From positions 10,295,000 to 10,358,999 of the forward strand of contig OV121096.1 in the NCBI GenBank assembly GCA_921293015.1: a DNA stretch of 64,000 bases, read 5' to 3'. The translations under genes and the position numbers were made by a program. This stretch comes from Phorcus lineatus (lineage: Eukaryota; Mollusca; Gastropoda; Trochida; Trochidae). Positions 10,951-23,000 of this stretch are shown one piece after another (positions within the stretch are counted from its first letter, which is position 1; each line of letters begins with the position of its first letter). The notes below the pieces were generated by a model. That model was not told where the DNA came from and made no database searches. It saw only the letters and a list, made by a program, of their open reading frames with translations.

Positions 10951-12328
10951 CAGCGGCCAGTCTGTTTGTTAGCTCTTGTTGTTGGCTTTCCTGCCGCTGG
11001 CGAAGAGCCCCCGCGACTTGCCCGTCGAAGAGGGTAGAGGAAGTCCCAGGAACGGACCTCAGTCGGTTCCGGAGCTCCGCCGGAAGGTTCGTCCGCGCCA
11101 GGAAACCATCGCGCCTGAGATTCGTCACCCCCGCTGAGATGCGAGAGGCAGACAGCATCATCTGCGCGAGATTCCCGGCCACGGATCCAAAGCCACGATA
11201 GAGAGCCTTGGCCCCTTGCTCCATGCCCGCCTCGTTCGCGAATGCTGCCATCGCTTGGCAGGCGTGCGCGACGTGGTTGGCCAGCCCCAAGATGCTCCTT
11301 GCTTCCTTGTCAAGGTGTGACAAGTGAGCATCTGACACCTGGTGAGGTGTGGCAGGGGCCGCCACTCGCCGGATGTCGTCGTCCAAGGCGGGGGGAGAAA
11401 AGGGCAAGGAACAGCCATGTACTGGGAGGCCAGATCGGACCTTGTCCGATAACACCAGGGGGGGCAAGAGACGACCCGGCGCTGCAGCTGCAACGTTGGA
11501 GTCGAAGTCTCTGCCCGCCGCCTGCAGGAGCCTGTGCGCCGGAAGCGCCAGCTGGCGCTGCGTCGGCATCTCCTCCTCCGCGCAGAAGGTTTCCAACCTG
11601 GCCACCCTAGTCGAAGAAGGTTCTTCCTCCAACTCCTGAACGCTTACCTGACACCAATCCGCGATGGCAGTCAGGCGGTCTTTTAGATCGGGAGCGTCGT
11701 CCGCCGTGTTCACAGCCGTGACAGGCGGTGGGGGAGTCACGTTCCCCCGCCCAGGCGTTCCTTCATCCTGGCCTCGATCAGGAGTTGGGGAAGAGTCATG
11801 ATCCGAGGGGGTGGCGGCGGGAGAAACGACCACCACCCTCCTCCTCTTAGGAGAGGACGGCGCCTCAGGGGAGGGCGGGGATGAAGTAGTCCCCTCCTCG
11901 ACCCTGGGCCGCTCGCGTTCTCTGGACTCGAACATGGATACGACCAGATCCTTCACTGAGGACATGATATCGTCCGTCAGCTTCTTCTGGTCGAAGGCAA
12001 CTGGGGAAGCGGCTCTCGACCTCTTCCTCTTCTTATGTTTCCTCTTCCTCCTGGCGGCCCGGCGGCCCGGGGAAGAGGCAGTGTCAGGGGAGGATCTCCT
12101 TCCAGGAGATCGCTCTACCCCGCTAGAGGGAGGAGAGGCGACCGGCGCATCCTCAACCGGCGACACGATCTTATCGGACCCGCCGCCTGTCTCCGACAGG
12201 TCAAATTCCGCGGCGTCCTCCGAAATGACAAGATCGGAGTTTTGCGCGACATCCGCGCCCTTGGAGGCGGTAGCCCCCGACTTCCTGGACCCACACCCTC
12301 CACAAAACCCTGAGAAGGGGTTGGACAT
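10730..12328 (-). CDS. ORF1 (gag-like) of the DIRS-like element
   Basis: ATG at 12326-12328, TGA at 10730-10732, 532 aa, intact. Low-complexity acidic and Ser/Pro-rich N-terminal half, a basic RRAARRKRKHKKRKR stretch near residues 91-105 that could act as a nuclear-localisation or nucleic-acid-binding patch, a more ordered middle (LKDRLTAIADWCQV; SRISAGVTNLRRDGFLAR), and a basic Gly/Lys-rich tail. The only Cys cluster is CGGCG at residues 9-13, with no retroviral zinc knuckle. Position upstream of RT and overlap with ORF2 by 221 bp fit ORF1 of animal DIRS elements, a presumed structural protein. Function is inferred from position, not from a recognised domain. Confidence 0.7.
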   Translation of the reverse strand: MSNPFSGFCGGCGSRKSGATASKGADVAQNSDLVISEDAAEFDLSETGGGSDKIVSPVEDAPVASPPSSGVERSPGRRSSPDTASSPGRRAARRKRKHKKRKRSRAASPVAFDQKKLTDDIMSSVKDLVVSMFESRERERPRVEEGTTSSPPSPEAPSSPKRRRVVVVSPAATPSDHDSSPTPDRGQDEGTPGRGNVTPPPPVTAVNTADDAPDLKDRLTAIADWCQVSVQELEEEPSSTRVARLETFCAEEEMPTQRQLALPAHRLLQAAGRDFDSNVAAAAPGRLLPPLVLSDKVRSGLPVHGCSLPFSPPALDDDIRRVAAPATPHQVSDAHLSHLDKEARSILGLANHVAHACQAMAAFANEAGMEQGAKALYRGFGSVAGNLAQMMLSASRISAGVTNLRRDGFLARTNLPAELRNRLRSVPGTSSTLFDGQVAGALRQRQESQQQELTNRLAAGGGRVSAQTTTPKKKGGGGPSFPTKTGGVSFLGGRSRQDRSRDFTAGPSPKRTPKKGNQRLKGRANGGTPKKQ

Positions 12329-12384
12329 AGCCCCACGCTCACCCTAGGGGGGGCGCCTGACGGGGACAGCACACTACGCACGAG

Positions 12385-12705
12385 CCAGACGCAAGCGAGC
12401 GCCAGCCGATCAGCGCTAGCGGGAGGCGGGGCCGCCTGACACGCAGGCGATAAACTCTAGAGGCAGGCGGTAGAGCGCCTGACGCGCAGGCGAGCAGCGC
12501 TAGTAGAAGGCGGTAGAGCGCCTGAAGCGCAGGCGGTCTGACGAGCAGGCGGCCAGCGCTAGCGGGAAGCGGTAGAGCGCCTGACGCGGCAGGCGGCAGG
12601 CGGCAGAAACTCCAGGCGGTCAGACGCAAAGCCTGAAGCCAGCGCGGGCGCTAGGCGGTAGGCGCTACCAGGCGGCAAGCGCACAGCTAGCCAAGCGCAG
12701 AAGAG
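12385..12705. repeat. GC-rich degenerate hairpin repeats in the DIRS-like leader
   Basis: About 320 bp built from variants of GGCGGTAGAGCGCCTGACGC and CAGCGCTAGCGGGA. Each variant contains short self-complementary pieces (AGCGCT, GGCG with CGCC). It lies between the right terminus and the ORF1 start, in the 5' leader of the minus-strand RNA. Confidence 0.7.
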
Positions 12706-13115
12706 AGGCGGTAGACGGGAGGTCTACCGCTAAACCAGCCAAACACGGGGCTGAACGACCCAGCACGCAACGCACGTGCAGTCCGGGTAGCCGAAATCGA
12801 CAACAGCTGACTGAAGTCAACTGCTGACAAAACCGGCAAGGAGACAAATAAACACAGGTCCTGGATACTCCACAAGAAGTAGCCGAACCCAAACACGACA
12901 AACAGTCGAGAAATCACACAGGTGAAAAAGGTTTAATCATAAAACAGTCGGAAATCGCTAAGCTATCAAGACACGTCTGCACTTGATGGCCGACAGAAAA
13001 GCAATGATGACGTAGGGTTAGCCACCTGGTGGCGAGTATTCGATGCAGGCTAGGGCAGCGATAACTCTGTCTTTACTCTGTGTAAGGATTGTCGGAATTA
13101 GACAGATTAGGATAA

Positions 13116-13157
13116 TCGGGCATATTGTTAACTATCGAGGAGAGTATATTAAATAAT
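13116..13157. repeat. DIRS-like right inverted terminal repeat
   Basis: Reverse complement of 7442-7483. The terminus-related sequence continues inward to about 13003, and that longer part is matched only by the foldback at 7198-7333. Confidence 0.85.
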
Positions 13158-13453
13158 TACAATTTATTTCAGTTTTAATAAAACTGTAAGGAATTTAATA
13201 TTCAACTAAAAAATTATGCTGAAATTTTACGAGTAAAAACACTTTCTAGTTTTATCTGCGACACCTGAACATGCAAACATTGATGTGGTACTTAAATTTG
13301 AAGGACAATGATACATGGCTTGTTATGCGACTTGTTTTGCTATACTCCTAAAATATTTGGATTGAGCTAAGGAGGAGTAGATTTCCATTTAATATGAAAA
13401 ATCTATTTTGGGGTATCTGACAAAAAGGTCTGTCTACATTCGTTACAATTGTG

Positions 13454-13563
<110 letters not shown>

Positions 13564-13589
13564 GTCAGAAGTAAAAACAATCCATTTTA

Positions 13590-13629
13590 ATGGCTAGCGC
13601 TTTCAGCTCAACGAGCCTCTTCAGGCCAT
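13590..13629 (-). ncRNA. Minimal hammerhead ribozyme motif in the Penelope-like terminal repeat
   Basis: Read on the minus strand, 40 nt give stem I ATGGC (13625-13629) paired with GCCAT (13590-13594), core CTGAAGA (13618-13624, fitting CUGANGA), stem II GGCTC-GTT-GAGCT with a closing G-T pair, core GAAA (13601-13604), a loopless 3-bp stem III AGC/GCT, and A at the cleavage position (13595). All core positions I can check are present. The very short stem III is like that described for hammerheads of Penelope-like elements, which may act as dimers. Activity is not shown. Confidence 0.75.
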
Positions 13630-13725
13630 ACATACAACGGATAATGCGTTGCCAAGCAACGTCATCGTGTACAACATTAATACGTCACAATACAGGTTAC
13701 AATAGGATACGTGTACAGCAAAACA

Positions 13726-14160
13726 TTAAGTTCTAGAATTTAACCTCGGTGAAAACATTTTGATAAATCTGCTTTCTTTTGTTTCTAAAAGTTTATTGTT
13801 ATCAAAATTTAATTTATACATTGGGAAAACTGAAAATTGCCCGTTTCCACACTCAGCTAAATGTTTACTCAATGGAATTGTACGGTTTTTTGGGTGATTA
13901 ATCTGAGATCTGTGTAAATTCATGCGTAATTTTAACTTCATTTCAGTTTTTCCAATGTATTTTTCATTGCACCCAGAGCATGTGATGACATAAACAACAT
14001 TTTTACTGTTACAATTAAGATTTTGTCTTACAGAAAACACTTTACTTTCATTCATATGTACAGAAGAGCCTATTATGATATTTTTACATGTAAGACAGCG
14101 TAAATCACCGCATTTAGATACAGTTGGTTCTAACTCACTTGAATCAAACTTGGAAGAAGT
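13726..14160 (-). pseudogene. GIY-YIG endonuclease domain fragment of the Penelope-like element
   Basis: The open frame ends at 13726. A Cys motif (KCGDLRCLTC) near 14105-14078 comes first, then NVVYVITCSGC and KYIGKT, the GIY-YIG signature, then LRMNLHRSQINH and a C-terminal ESRFIKMFSPRLN. The Cys motif ahead of GIY-YIG is usual in these elements. The domain would nick the target DNA to prime reverse transcription (family knowledge). The frame is open from the inverted copy at 14165, so the N-terminal RT part has been lost by truncation rather than by point mutations. The first in-frame ATG (14053-14055) is internal and not a true start. Confidence 0.85.
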
Positions 14161-14264
14161 ACACGTACACGTATCCTATTGTAACCTATATTGTGACGTA
14201 TTAATGTAATGACGTCATGTTGTACACGATGACGTTGCTTGGCAACGCATTATCCGTTGTATGT

Positions 14265-14304
14265 ATGGCCTGAAGAGGCTCGTTGAGCTAAAAGCGCTAG
14301 CCAT
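14265..14304 (+). ncRNA. Degenerate second copy of the hammerhead motif
   Basis: Same 40-nt fold in the opposite orientation: ATGGC/GCCAT, CTGAAGA and stem II are kept, but the GAAA core is AAAA (14290-14293). Loss of this core G should abolish cleavage (established knowledge of hammerheads). Confidence 0.6.
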
Positions 14305-14333
14305 TAAAATGGATTGTTTTTACTTCTGACTTC

Positions 14334-15364
14334 ATATTTTTCAATATATAATACCTGGGAGCTGAAGATCAATTTCAAGATTGTGAACTTTTTTCATATA
14401 TATATATAATTATATATATATAATTATGTAGATAGATATGATAAACGTACATTTGCTGGTTGATATATTTGAATGTTTGGTATGAATTTTCTGCAAAGAC
14501 ATATATTGAGACATAATGTGAGACTATGGAAATGTTATATGTGCAGTTGATACAGTGTTCTTTAACGTTTCTGTTCCGTTTCTACCCAACGAGAGAACTT
14601 ATTTCTGGTTAGGTATGTCGCAACCAAAGTAAGTTTAAAAATGCTATAAGGATTCAAAAGTTGCGAAATTTGGGCATGTTAATCACATTCTATTAGGGCT
14701 TCAATAGTATTCACTTTCAGTATTTGTTATTCGACTACCTTTATTAATATGTATAACATTTATGCTATGGTGGCATGGTGTATATATATATATATATATG
14801 ATACACGGTGTATCTGCACACATTTGTATTTTTCATAACCAGCTAAATATGAAAATTAAATCATACATAAGGAATAACCCTTATGATCCCCACGAGTTCT
14901 TGTTGTGATATTCTTTAAAAAATCAGTCTACGTCAGTTTATTCAATTGTCTATTCTATTGCTCATTTTTATAAAGAAGACTTTGATATGTAATTACTTAT
15001 TATCATTTCAATGTATATGGATGTATTTTTATCAAAGAGTTCCAATTTTCATGTCAAACTTTAAACAGTGCATAATAAAGAATTTCTGTTTCAATTCATG
15101 TTGTTGTTTTTAAGGATAATAAAACATGTATTGTCAAAAGATCATACATAAATGAGGTATGGAAGCAAGCGACGAGATAACTCTTGGTAATATGCCTGAC
15201 TACAGATGTGGAGCAAGGATGAGCAGTGGCTAGAATTCTGGCCTCTGACGCCAATGGCCCGGTCCTTCTACGTTGATGCGTCATTGGACAAGACGATTCA
15301 TCCACTAGGTCTACTCAGTTAAACATTTAGGTACTAATCTAGAGAAGTATTTACCAGTACAGCT
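14334..15364. other. Intergenic DNA, homologous to the flank of gene B
   Basis: No supported gene. AT-rich with short TA runs (14396-14423, 14782-14800). Blocks such as 14455-14900 match 50330-50800 in order. Confidence 0.6.
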
Positions 15365-15486
15365 GGGGCGGGATAGCGCAGTGGTTAGCGCGTTCGGCTT
15401 CGGATTAGGAGGTCCGCGGTCCGCGATATAAGTGAAATAATCTTGAAAGCGGCGTTAAACACCAACTCACCTCACCTCACCTCACC
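15365..15486 (+). mobile_element. tRNA-derived SINE, internally deleted
   Basis: The head GGGGCGGGATAGCGCAGTGG has a box A-like TAGCGCAGTGGTTAGCGCG. The tail CTTGAAAGCGGCGTTAAAC ends in CACCTCACCTCACC. The middle, including box B, is missing compared with the copy at 60801. Confidence 0.8.
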
Positions 15487-16038
15487 AGTACAGCTGCACA
15501 AAGCGTTTAATAAATCTCATTAAAGTACTGTTTTCTAGAAGTAATAGTGTCATAACAGGACAATAAATCCCTAACGAATATTGTGTACCCTTTATAGTGA
15601 TTTGCGTCATAACTTATTTTTCTATACTAAAAGATTTGATTAAAATTCAATTTTGACAGATTTGTTTAAAAAAAGTATTCATATGACATTGTCATAATAT
15701 TTTACTAGTATTGGTGTTGGTTGTTTTGTTTTTCTTATTTTAGCAGATTTCATATTGGCATAGTCATGATATATGCGGATACCGTCTTAAGATCTACATG
15801 ACAATGCACAATTTACTTGAACACATTTTTCCTTCTGTATATTCATCATGCCATAATTCTATGTTTTGTAATGCTAATATAATCATTTGTTTGTTTACCA
15901 ATCCAGTCCATTCTTTTTGAAAAAAATATGTTTAAAACAAAAAAAAACATTCATATATTAGAATATTCGATTCAGGTGTTGGAATGATCACTTGAAGGGT
16001 GAAAGGTCAAATTTCAACAGGCATGAAAGTGTACAATG

Positions 16039-16733
16039 CTGTCCGTGCGTGCCTAAAGCTCTCCTGCCTTAATAAACCGATTGCTGCATGCCAGGACGCA
16101 ATTGCAGACCATTGTTAGCCACAAGAAACATGTGTGAGTAAATTAATTGTCAGTTGTCAATAACTATTTTTTAGTAAACTCCCCGATTATAGAAAAAGTG
16201 AACAGAACTCACTTCAGTGACACATGTTGAAGACATCAGCCATATAAATAGATGTGAAATACTGTTGAAAGCAGCGTTAAACCCAGTTCACCTCACCTCC
16301 ATTATGCAGTTCAGTTCTTCACTTTACCCAGTGTATCTAATATCCTTTGAAATCATATTTACTAAGATCAATTGGATTATACTAAACTATGCATTCTGCT
16401 TACCGGGATGTATATGTCCAGAGCTTCAACGCCTTGATTTGCCGTTCCTTAGGTTGACCGCAAATGTCTCAACATAGGACTGTCCGTGCGTGCCTAAAGC
16501 TCTCCTGCCTTAATAAACCGATTGCTGCATGCCAGGACGCAATTGCAGACCATTGTTAGCCACAAGAAACATGTGTGAGTAAATTAATTGTCAGTTGTCA
16601 ATAATTATTTTTTAGTAAACTCCCCGATTATAGAAAAAGTGAACAGAACAGAAAATATGTATATGTCCAGAGCTTCAACACCATGATTTGCCGTTCCTTC
16701 GGTTGACCGCAAATGTCTCAACATAGGACTGTC
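16039..16733. repeat. Direct duplication just upstream of gene B
   Basis: 16039-16208 repeats at 16480-16649 almost base for base over 170 bp. A 72-bp partner (16409-16480) repeats at about 16661-16732. The first copy also holds an extra segment (about 16214-16400) that starts with a SINE tail. The second copy ends 150 bp before the TATA-like site. Confidence 0.85.
16255..16299 (+). mobile_element. SINE tail fragment
   Basis: TTGAAAGCAGCGTTAAAC followed by a CACCTCACC run, matching the 3' end of the full SINE copies. No head is present. Confidence 0.65.
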
Positions 16734-16883
16734 ACCGTTCAATGTTCGCCACTGACAAAATGTTTCCTCCCCGGACTTTGAATGTTCCAATTGACTGTGC
16801 ATACGACTCTTTGGTTGTATGCACAGTAAATATGCCTATTCAATAATATGCAGCTCTGGTGCATTATGAATGTATATTGAGTG

Positions 16884-16920
16884 TATAAAGCAATAGCCAT
16901 TATCAAATACAGACTGGGAA
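16884..16920 (+). promoter_or_regulatory. Candidate core promoter of gene B
   Basis: TATAAAG at 16884-16890, with a possible start about 25-30 bp on (near TATCAAATAC, 16911-16920). This leaves a 5' UTR of about 105 nt before the ATG at 17022. Sequence pattern and spacing only. Confidence 0.4.
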
Positions 16921-17021
16921 CCTCCTAGTGTACAAACAACCAACTGACGTGTCATACCAAGCAGGAAGAAAAATTACTCTACAGTGATTTTTCAGTAAGG
17001 ACCCCCTTGTCGCATTCGATA

Positions 17022-17079
17022 ATGTCTGTGCTGAGTTTCACTTTGGCGTTTCTTTGCATCTTCAATGTATCATGCCAAG
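17022..17079 (+). CDS. Gene B exon 1: signal peptide
   Basis: The ATG at 17022 opens MSVLSFTLAFLCIFNVSCQ, a hydrophobic core followed by small and polar residues, which fits a cleavable signal. Donor GTAAGC from 17080, phase 1. The in-frame TTG 15 nt upstream is not a plausible start. Confidence 0.75.
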
Positions 17080-20000
17080 GTAAGCCTTATCTTGATTTTA
17101 AACGGATTTGGAAACGAAATCTGCTTGTTGATCAGATAAAAGCAAAATTTAAAATAGAAACATTAACTGTCTATTTACATGTATTTGTTTGAATTCGTAA
17201 TATGTTCTTTTCTTGTATTTAGATGTTCCAGTTAACAAATCTTTGAATAATCAGAGTAAGGATATGCTTTCATGTAGTAGCCTAACCGAATGTTGTACAT
17301 TTTATGTTATTGTACTTAGACAACAGAGGTACTTCACAAAGGTATAATGCCAAAATAACTGAAAAAAAATTCAATGAATTAGTATTTCGTTATGATACGA
17401 AATGATGTTCTGTTCAAAACGTTAGATACCATGACTTTGACTTTGAAGATAAACATTTAATTTTTTTTTCTTTCCAAGTTGTACCTAAACTTTATCAAAG
17501 CCTATAATGACGGTTGTCTATATTGGAGGGAATATTCCATCTTGGTAAAGGAACATTAACACGGTTTAAGTGACCTCATAAAAACAAAATAAATTTCAGC
17601 AATTGTAAGGTAGTTTCTTGATAACAGAACCAGTTTTAAATGAATGTTTCATGTTTGGTTTACCTGCCCCCCCCCCCCCCCCCCCCCTGAATTTATTTAC
17701 ATACAATAGAGATGTTTACACCAAATTGGCACCTAGCAGTTTTCACTTGATACTCGATACTGTCTTATGCAACTTCGGGTAACTGAACTAGGTAATATGG
17801 TAATGGAGGGAAATTTTGAATGAAATAACATTACCAAAGAAATGTTCTACTGCTCCTCTAGAAAGATACGCCGTGAGTCTTTGAAATCACAAATGCCAAA
17901 CTTTATGAATGGTGTTAATGTATATGGAGAAGAACCAACTGTTGCTGCCAGCTAGCATTTTAATTCCAATCTTATCATGAGAAGGTAGAATGACTGGTTT
18001 GAGTTGATAGATCATTCAACAAGTATTCATGTAAACTTGATGTGGAATTTCGGCTTCTGCATACATTTTTCTGTATACATACTTTTGTCTTTCTGTTTTT
18101 TTCTTAAGTAAGTAATTACTATTTACTTTATAATCTGTAATCTTTAAATTTATATATTCTCTCTGCAACCAAATTGAAGTCAAGACTATTATTTTCAATG
18201 AAAACGTATATTTTGATGTTTAAAAGAATTGGTGGAACATTATTAAAAATATGTTCAACTTGGAAAAAATAATATAGATGACACTCAACAATAACCAGCC
18301 TGAGAATCAAAGGCTGTTATGTGGAGACTTTTTTACACCACGCAATTCAATAGTAAACAAGAGTCAAGTTAATAGCGATATGCTGACATGTTGTATTTAT
18401 CCTAAGTGCTCGTCACGAACGTAGATATATCTTATTGAATACTGCTTATAGCTTATTGAAAGGATATGTAACAAGCTCTAAAATTTTTCAATGGTGACGT
18501 TTAGGTGTCGCGGGTCTTTGGCAATACAACAAGGAAGTAAGATACGACTGCAAACATCCTTGCTGCGTAATTTTTATATTTAGAGTAGCTATACAAAAAA
18601 ACAATGTAGGTTTTGAATAAAAGTCGTTATCTAAAAGGCGTCTTTATAGTGACTGCGCATTATTGTTGATCGCGTCCAACAACCGTGAATTCTTTTATGG
18701 AGCCTTTGAGTGCTTTCGTCTGTAGGTCTAACTTCCCGGTCGGCTTTTTCACCTCGGGTATGCTGATATACAGACAAACGTATCACTTTTGTACAACAAA
18801 ATATCAAATACCTAAAGGCTAATTACAAGGGTAGAAAAGTACAGATCTGCTCAATATGAGTTATGAGAGGCATAAGAATGTTACAATTATAAGTAAAAAT
18901 ACTTAAAGACATAATAGGGAGTCCATTTAAGAGAATATGAGACGTTTCCTTCTTTAAGTTATTACAAAGCAAATTTTGCTATCTCGGGTATGACGAATTC
19001 AAGCGGAACCTCCGTGTCATTGTCTATGACTCTCAATAATTACTTATGTTGTATACTTTAACGGGCGAAACTGCTTTATAGCTGGTTCGCGAGCGAGGAA
19101 GGGAAATAACTCTGGTCTCGTTCCCCTCATGCAGAGCTATGACATTAATTCCCGTATCTGGGACCAGGCACACCTTGGCTAGTATGTAAAGGCTCTTGTG
19201 GCCTAAAATATGTGTATTTCCCTCTTTCATGAATGTATATTAAGGTTTGGTATTTGTCTAGACCTAAGACATGCGTTTTTTATGATTTAAAAAATGTGGG
19301 ACCACTCGACATTTTCCCTATATAACAGTCCGAGAAAATGGTCCCACATTTACCAAATAGCATGCTTTTGGATCAGAAATGACGGAAAATGTGGGATCAC
19401 TCGATATTTTTCCAATATGAGTGTAAGACATTGGTCCCACATTCAGAAATAAAATTTTAAATTGCAATATCAAAGTGTGAAATATATAAATAAAAATTGA
19501 ATTTTACGAAAACCACGTCAGATGGAGAAAAAAATATATTCAATATTTTATATTTATTATTTTCCATTAAACATTCATTCGTCTTACTGCCACAAGGTAC
19601 TTTTCCAACCATTTCCATAAAAGATGGGAACTGATTATTAATTCAAACAATCAAATTTTTATATCAAACTGTGAAATATTTTAACAACAATGAACATTCC
19701 TGAAATCACTTTACATGTGGCAGAAATGACAATTTGTAATGTTTAAAAAAATGGGAAAAATAACTAGTCTATATGAAATAATTTATGAAATCCAATTGAA
19801 GACAAGATATTTGGATGTAACAGGAGTTTATTCTCTTCCAAGTTACAAGGCTACTTGTCTGGGGAAAGGAATCAAATGTACTCAGGTCAGAGCAACCACA
19901 GGCCATGCTCTCTCCTGGAGGCTGACATGTTGGGTAATGACCAAAATAGGGATTGGGGTAGGGAAATGAGGAATGCGAAATAAAATGCGATTGCGGAAAG

Positions 20001-23000
20001 CGAGAATGCGAAACGGAAAAGGATTTAAAGGAAAATTAAATAGGTCATCTGGAAAATAAAGAATATCATTCAGTACAGCCGCCCCAAATTAATGGAGTTA
20101 ATTTGTACTCAGTACATGAATGATATTAGTCAATCAGTTCAGGTAATCTCACGAGGCGTACGACAGGTCTCTCGTACTGCTTCTCTCCGACACACACACG
20201 AGCCGCTCTGACTCGTCCATCATGACTTGGGAATGTCTCTGTCACTCTCCCAACTGGCCATTGAGCTCGGCTGAGCTGAGGATCCACGACCAACACTATG
20301 TCTCCTAGGGTAAGTTCATCAGTCTCTCGGGTCCACTTTCGTCTCAGCTGTAAGTCAGGTAGGTAATAGTGGATAAAGTGGGACCAGAACTGGTCTGCAA
20401 TCACTTGACTATGACGCCAACGCCGTCGCCCCATCAGCTCACTTTCTGTGTATACCACTTGCGGAAGAGATGGGTCTCGTCTACCCATCAGTAGTAGGTT
20501 GGGTGTGATAGGGTCTATATCACGGGCATCGGAGGAGATATATCCTAGAGGTTTGGAGTTGAGAATCCCTTCGATTTCGATCAGGACAGTCTGGAGTACA
20601 GCTTCAGTCACACATTGATCTCTGAGTACAACTCGCAGTGCAGTCTTCAAGGATTTAATCTCTCGTTCCCAAACTCCGCCAAAGTGTGGGGAGTAAGGAG
20701 GGTTATATTTCCAGCGAACTCTCTGTTCAGAGAGTCTTTCTATCAGTGTTGGTTCCATCATGGAGAAGGATTTTTGGAGTTCAGAGTCTGCTCCTTTAAA
20801 GTTTGTCCCTCGGTCGGAGAGAATTTCAAATGGTTTACCACGTCTGGAGACAAATCGTCGAAAGGCCATGAGGAATGCATCAGTATCTAGACCTTCTAAC
20901 AAGTCAATGTGAACAGCACGTGTGGTCATACATTTAAATATGACTCCCCACCTCTTCTCTACACGTCGACCAATTTTCACTGTTAAAGGACCAAAACAGT
21001 CAATGCCTGTGGAGTAGAACACTGGTTTGTATAGTCTCAATCGTGATGGGGGAAGGTCGTTCATCTTTGGAACTTCAGGTTTGCCACGCCAGCGTCGACA
21101 TTCTGTGCATTCATGTTGACATTTTCTGATGGCTTCTCGACCACGTACAATCCAGAACTTACGTCTCATTTCTGCAAGTACTCTTTCTGGACCAGGATGC
21201 AGAAGATCTTCATCATATTTCTTGATGAGCAGCTTGGTAAGGTGATGATGAGGATCAAGGATGATGGGGTATTTCATGGAGTCTGTGAGGCAGTCGGCAT
21301 GACGTAGACGTCCACCTATTCTGATAAGTTTGAAGTCTTCGTCGTAAACTGGACTAAGTCTAAGTCTACTTCCTGAGGGTATTTCCTTTCCTTTCATCAA
21401 GTTGTGGATTTCATCTGGAAATGAATCTGTCTGAATTTGTCGGAAGAGCTTGTCCTCAAACTCTTCAATTCTCTCAACTTTCTTGGAGCTGTCCGATTCA
21501 TTGGCCGCCCCGTGAGGTAGTGAGGTTGAGGTAGACACCAAAGTGTCCCAACTGGAGAACTCTTCATAATCAACTGCAGGCATAGAGGAATCAAGGATTA
21601 TTGCTCCACAGTAGGCTTTCCTGAGTTCAGTTTCATCTGTTCCCTTTTCGATATCCTTCCCAAAGACCATTTTAGGCCATTTATCTTGAGTTTCGGACAA
21701 GTATGTTGGACCATGAGACCACCTTCTGTCTTTGCGTAATTCTTTGAGAGTTATTCCTCGAGTAATACTGTCAGCAGGGTTTTCTTTCGAGTTCACATAG
21801 TGCCAGTTCTCAACGTTGGTGAGCGTTTGTACTTCTGCTACACGAGTCCCAACAAACACTTTATAACGACAGGATTCAGAATGAAGCCAGGCTAACACTG
21901 TTGTTGAATCGCTCCAGAGCACAGTTCTATTTATAGGTAAGGTAATCTCCTTGTTGATGGCATCAGCAAGTTGAGCACCTGTAAGGGCTGCTGAGAGTTC
22001 GAGTCTGGGGATGGTCTGCTGTTTCTTCGGAGCAACTCTTGATCGAGCTGCAAGAAAGTTGACATTCACAGTCTGGTCATCTGTGACTGTGCGGAGATAA
22101 GCTACAGCTCCGTAAACACGTTCTGATGCATCGCAGAAAACATGGATTTCTTGGTTGATGATTTCATGAGGTTCTATTCCTGGGGTGTAGCATCTTGGAA
22201 GTTTTACTTCTGAGATGTCTTCTAATTCATTCTCCCATTCTCTCCAAAGTTTGCACAATGTACCCGATTTTATAGGAGTGTCCCAGTCAATTTTGTTCTT
22301 CCATAGGTCTTGCACAATTATCTTCGCTCTGACAAGGTATGGAGATAGATATCCCAAGGGGTCATACTGGCTTGCGAGAATTTTATACATCATTCTCATG
22401 TTGAGCTGATGATAGGTGATCTTGCGTACCTTGTAGCAGAGAGTATCACTCTTACACTGCCACTGAAGGCCAAGTGTACCTTCGAGGCTATCCTCTTGTC
22501 CAAAGCTCAGCCATAATTCACATGCGTCAGACTTTGCATCTGTGGGGAGGTCTTCTACTACAGATGGTACGTTGGAACACCACTGGCAAATGTTAAATCC
22601 TCCATTTGCAAGAACAGACCTCAGTTCTGTAAGAAGTTCTTTGGCTTCGGATGCTGTAGGTTTACTGTCTAGGCAATTGTCAACATAAAATGACTGTGTG
22701 AATGTTTGTCTAAGTTGGCTGTCAGTCTCTGTGTTGTCAATAACTTGTTGCTGAAGGGCATAGGTAGCACAACAAGGGCTGCAGGTTGTCCCAAAGGGAA
22801 GAACTTGCCATTCATATGTGTCAGGGGGTCTTGAGGTATCCATGTGACGCCAGATAAAGCGCAAGAGAGATCTGTCTTGAGCTACGACTCGTACCTGGTG
22901 GAACATAGCTTGTATGTCACCAGATATGGCTACCTGGTGCTGGCGGAAACGTAGAAGAACGCCCAGTAGAGTTGGACCAAGGACCGGGCCTGGTCGCAGG

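Larger units (their letters stand above)
7442..13157 (-). mobile_element. DIRS-like tyrosine-recombinase retrotransposon, nearly complete
   Basis: A 5.7-kb element on the minus strand with 42-bp inverted termini (7442-7483 and 13116-13157, containing CTCGATAGTTAACAATATGC). It has three overlapping reading frames: gag-like ORF1, RT plus RNase H ORF2, and a tyrosine recombinase. Inverted termini plus a recombinase in place of a DDE integrase define the DIRS order (established knowledge). Local GC is much higher than in the surroundings. ORF2 has a frameshift and the recombinase has one stop, so this copy is probably not autonomous. It is absent from the matching place after gene B, so it is younger than the gene duplication. 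Confidence 0.9.

Noticed and set aside
8186-12347. Many plus-strand frames over the DIRS-like element (up to 178 aa)
   Set aside because: They are antisense shadows of GC-rich minus-strand ORFs with recognised domains.
12538-12575. CTGACGA in the DIRS leader as a hammerhead core
   Set aside because: No GAAA core or pairing stem I follows at the required spacing.
17007-17192. Gene B start at the upstream TTG, or read-through past 17079
   Set aside because: ATG at 17022 gives a proper signal peptide, and a good GTAAGC donor follows at 17080. The remainder is intron.
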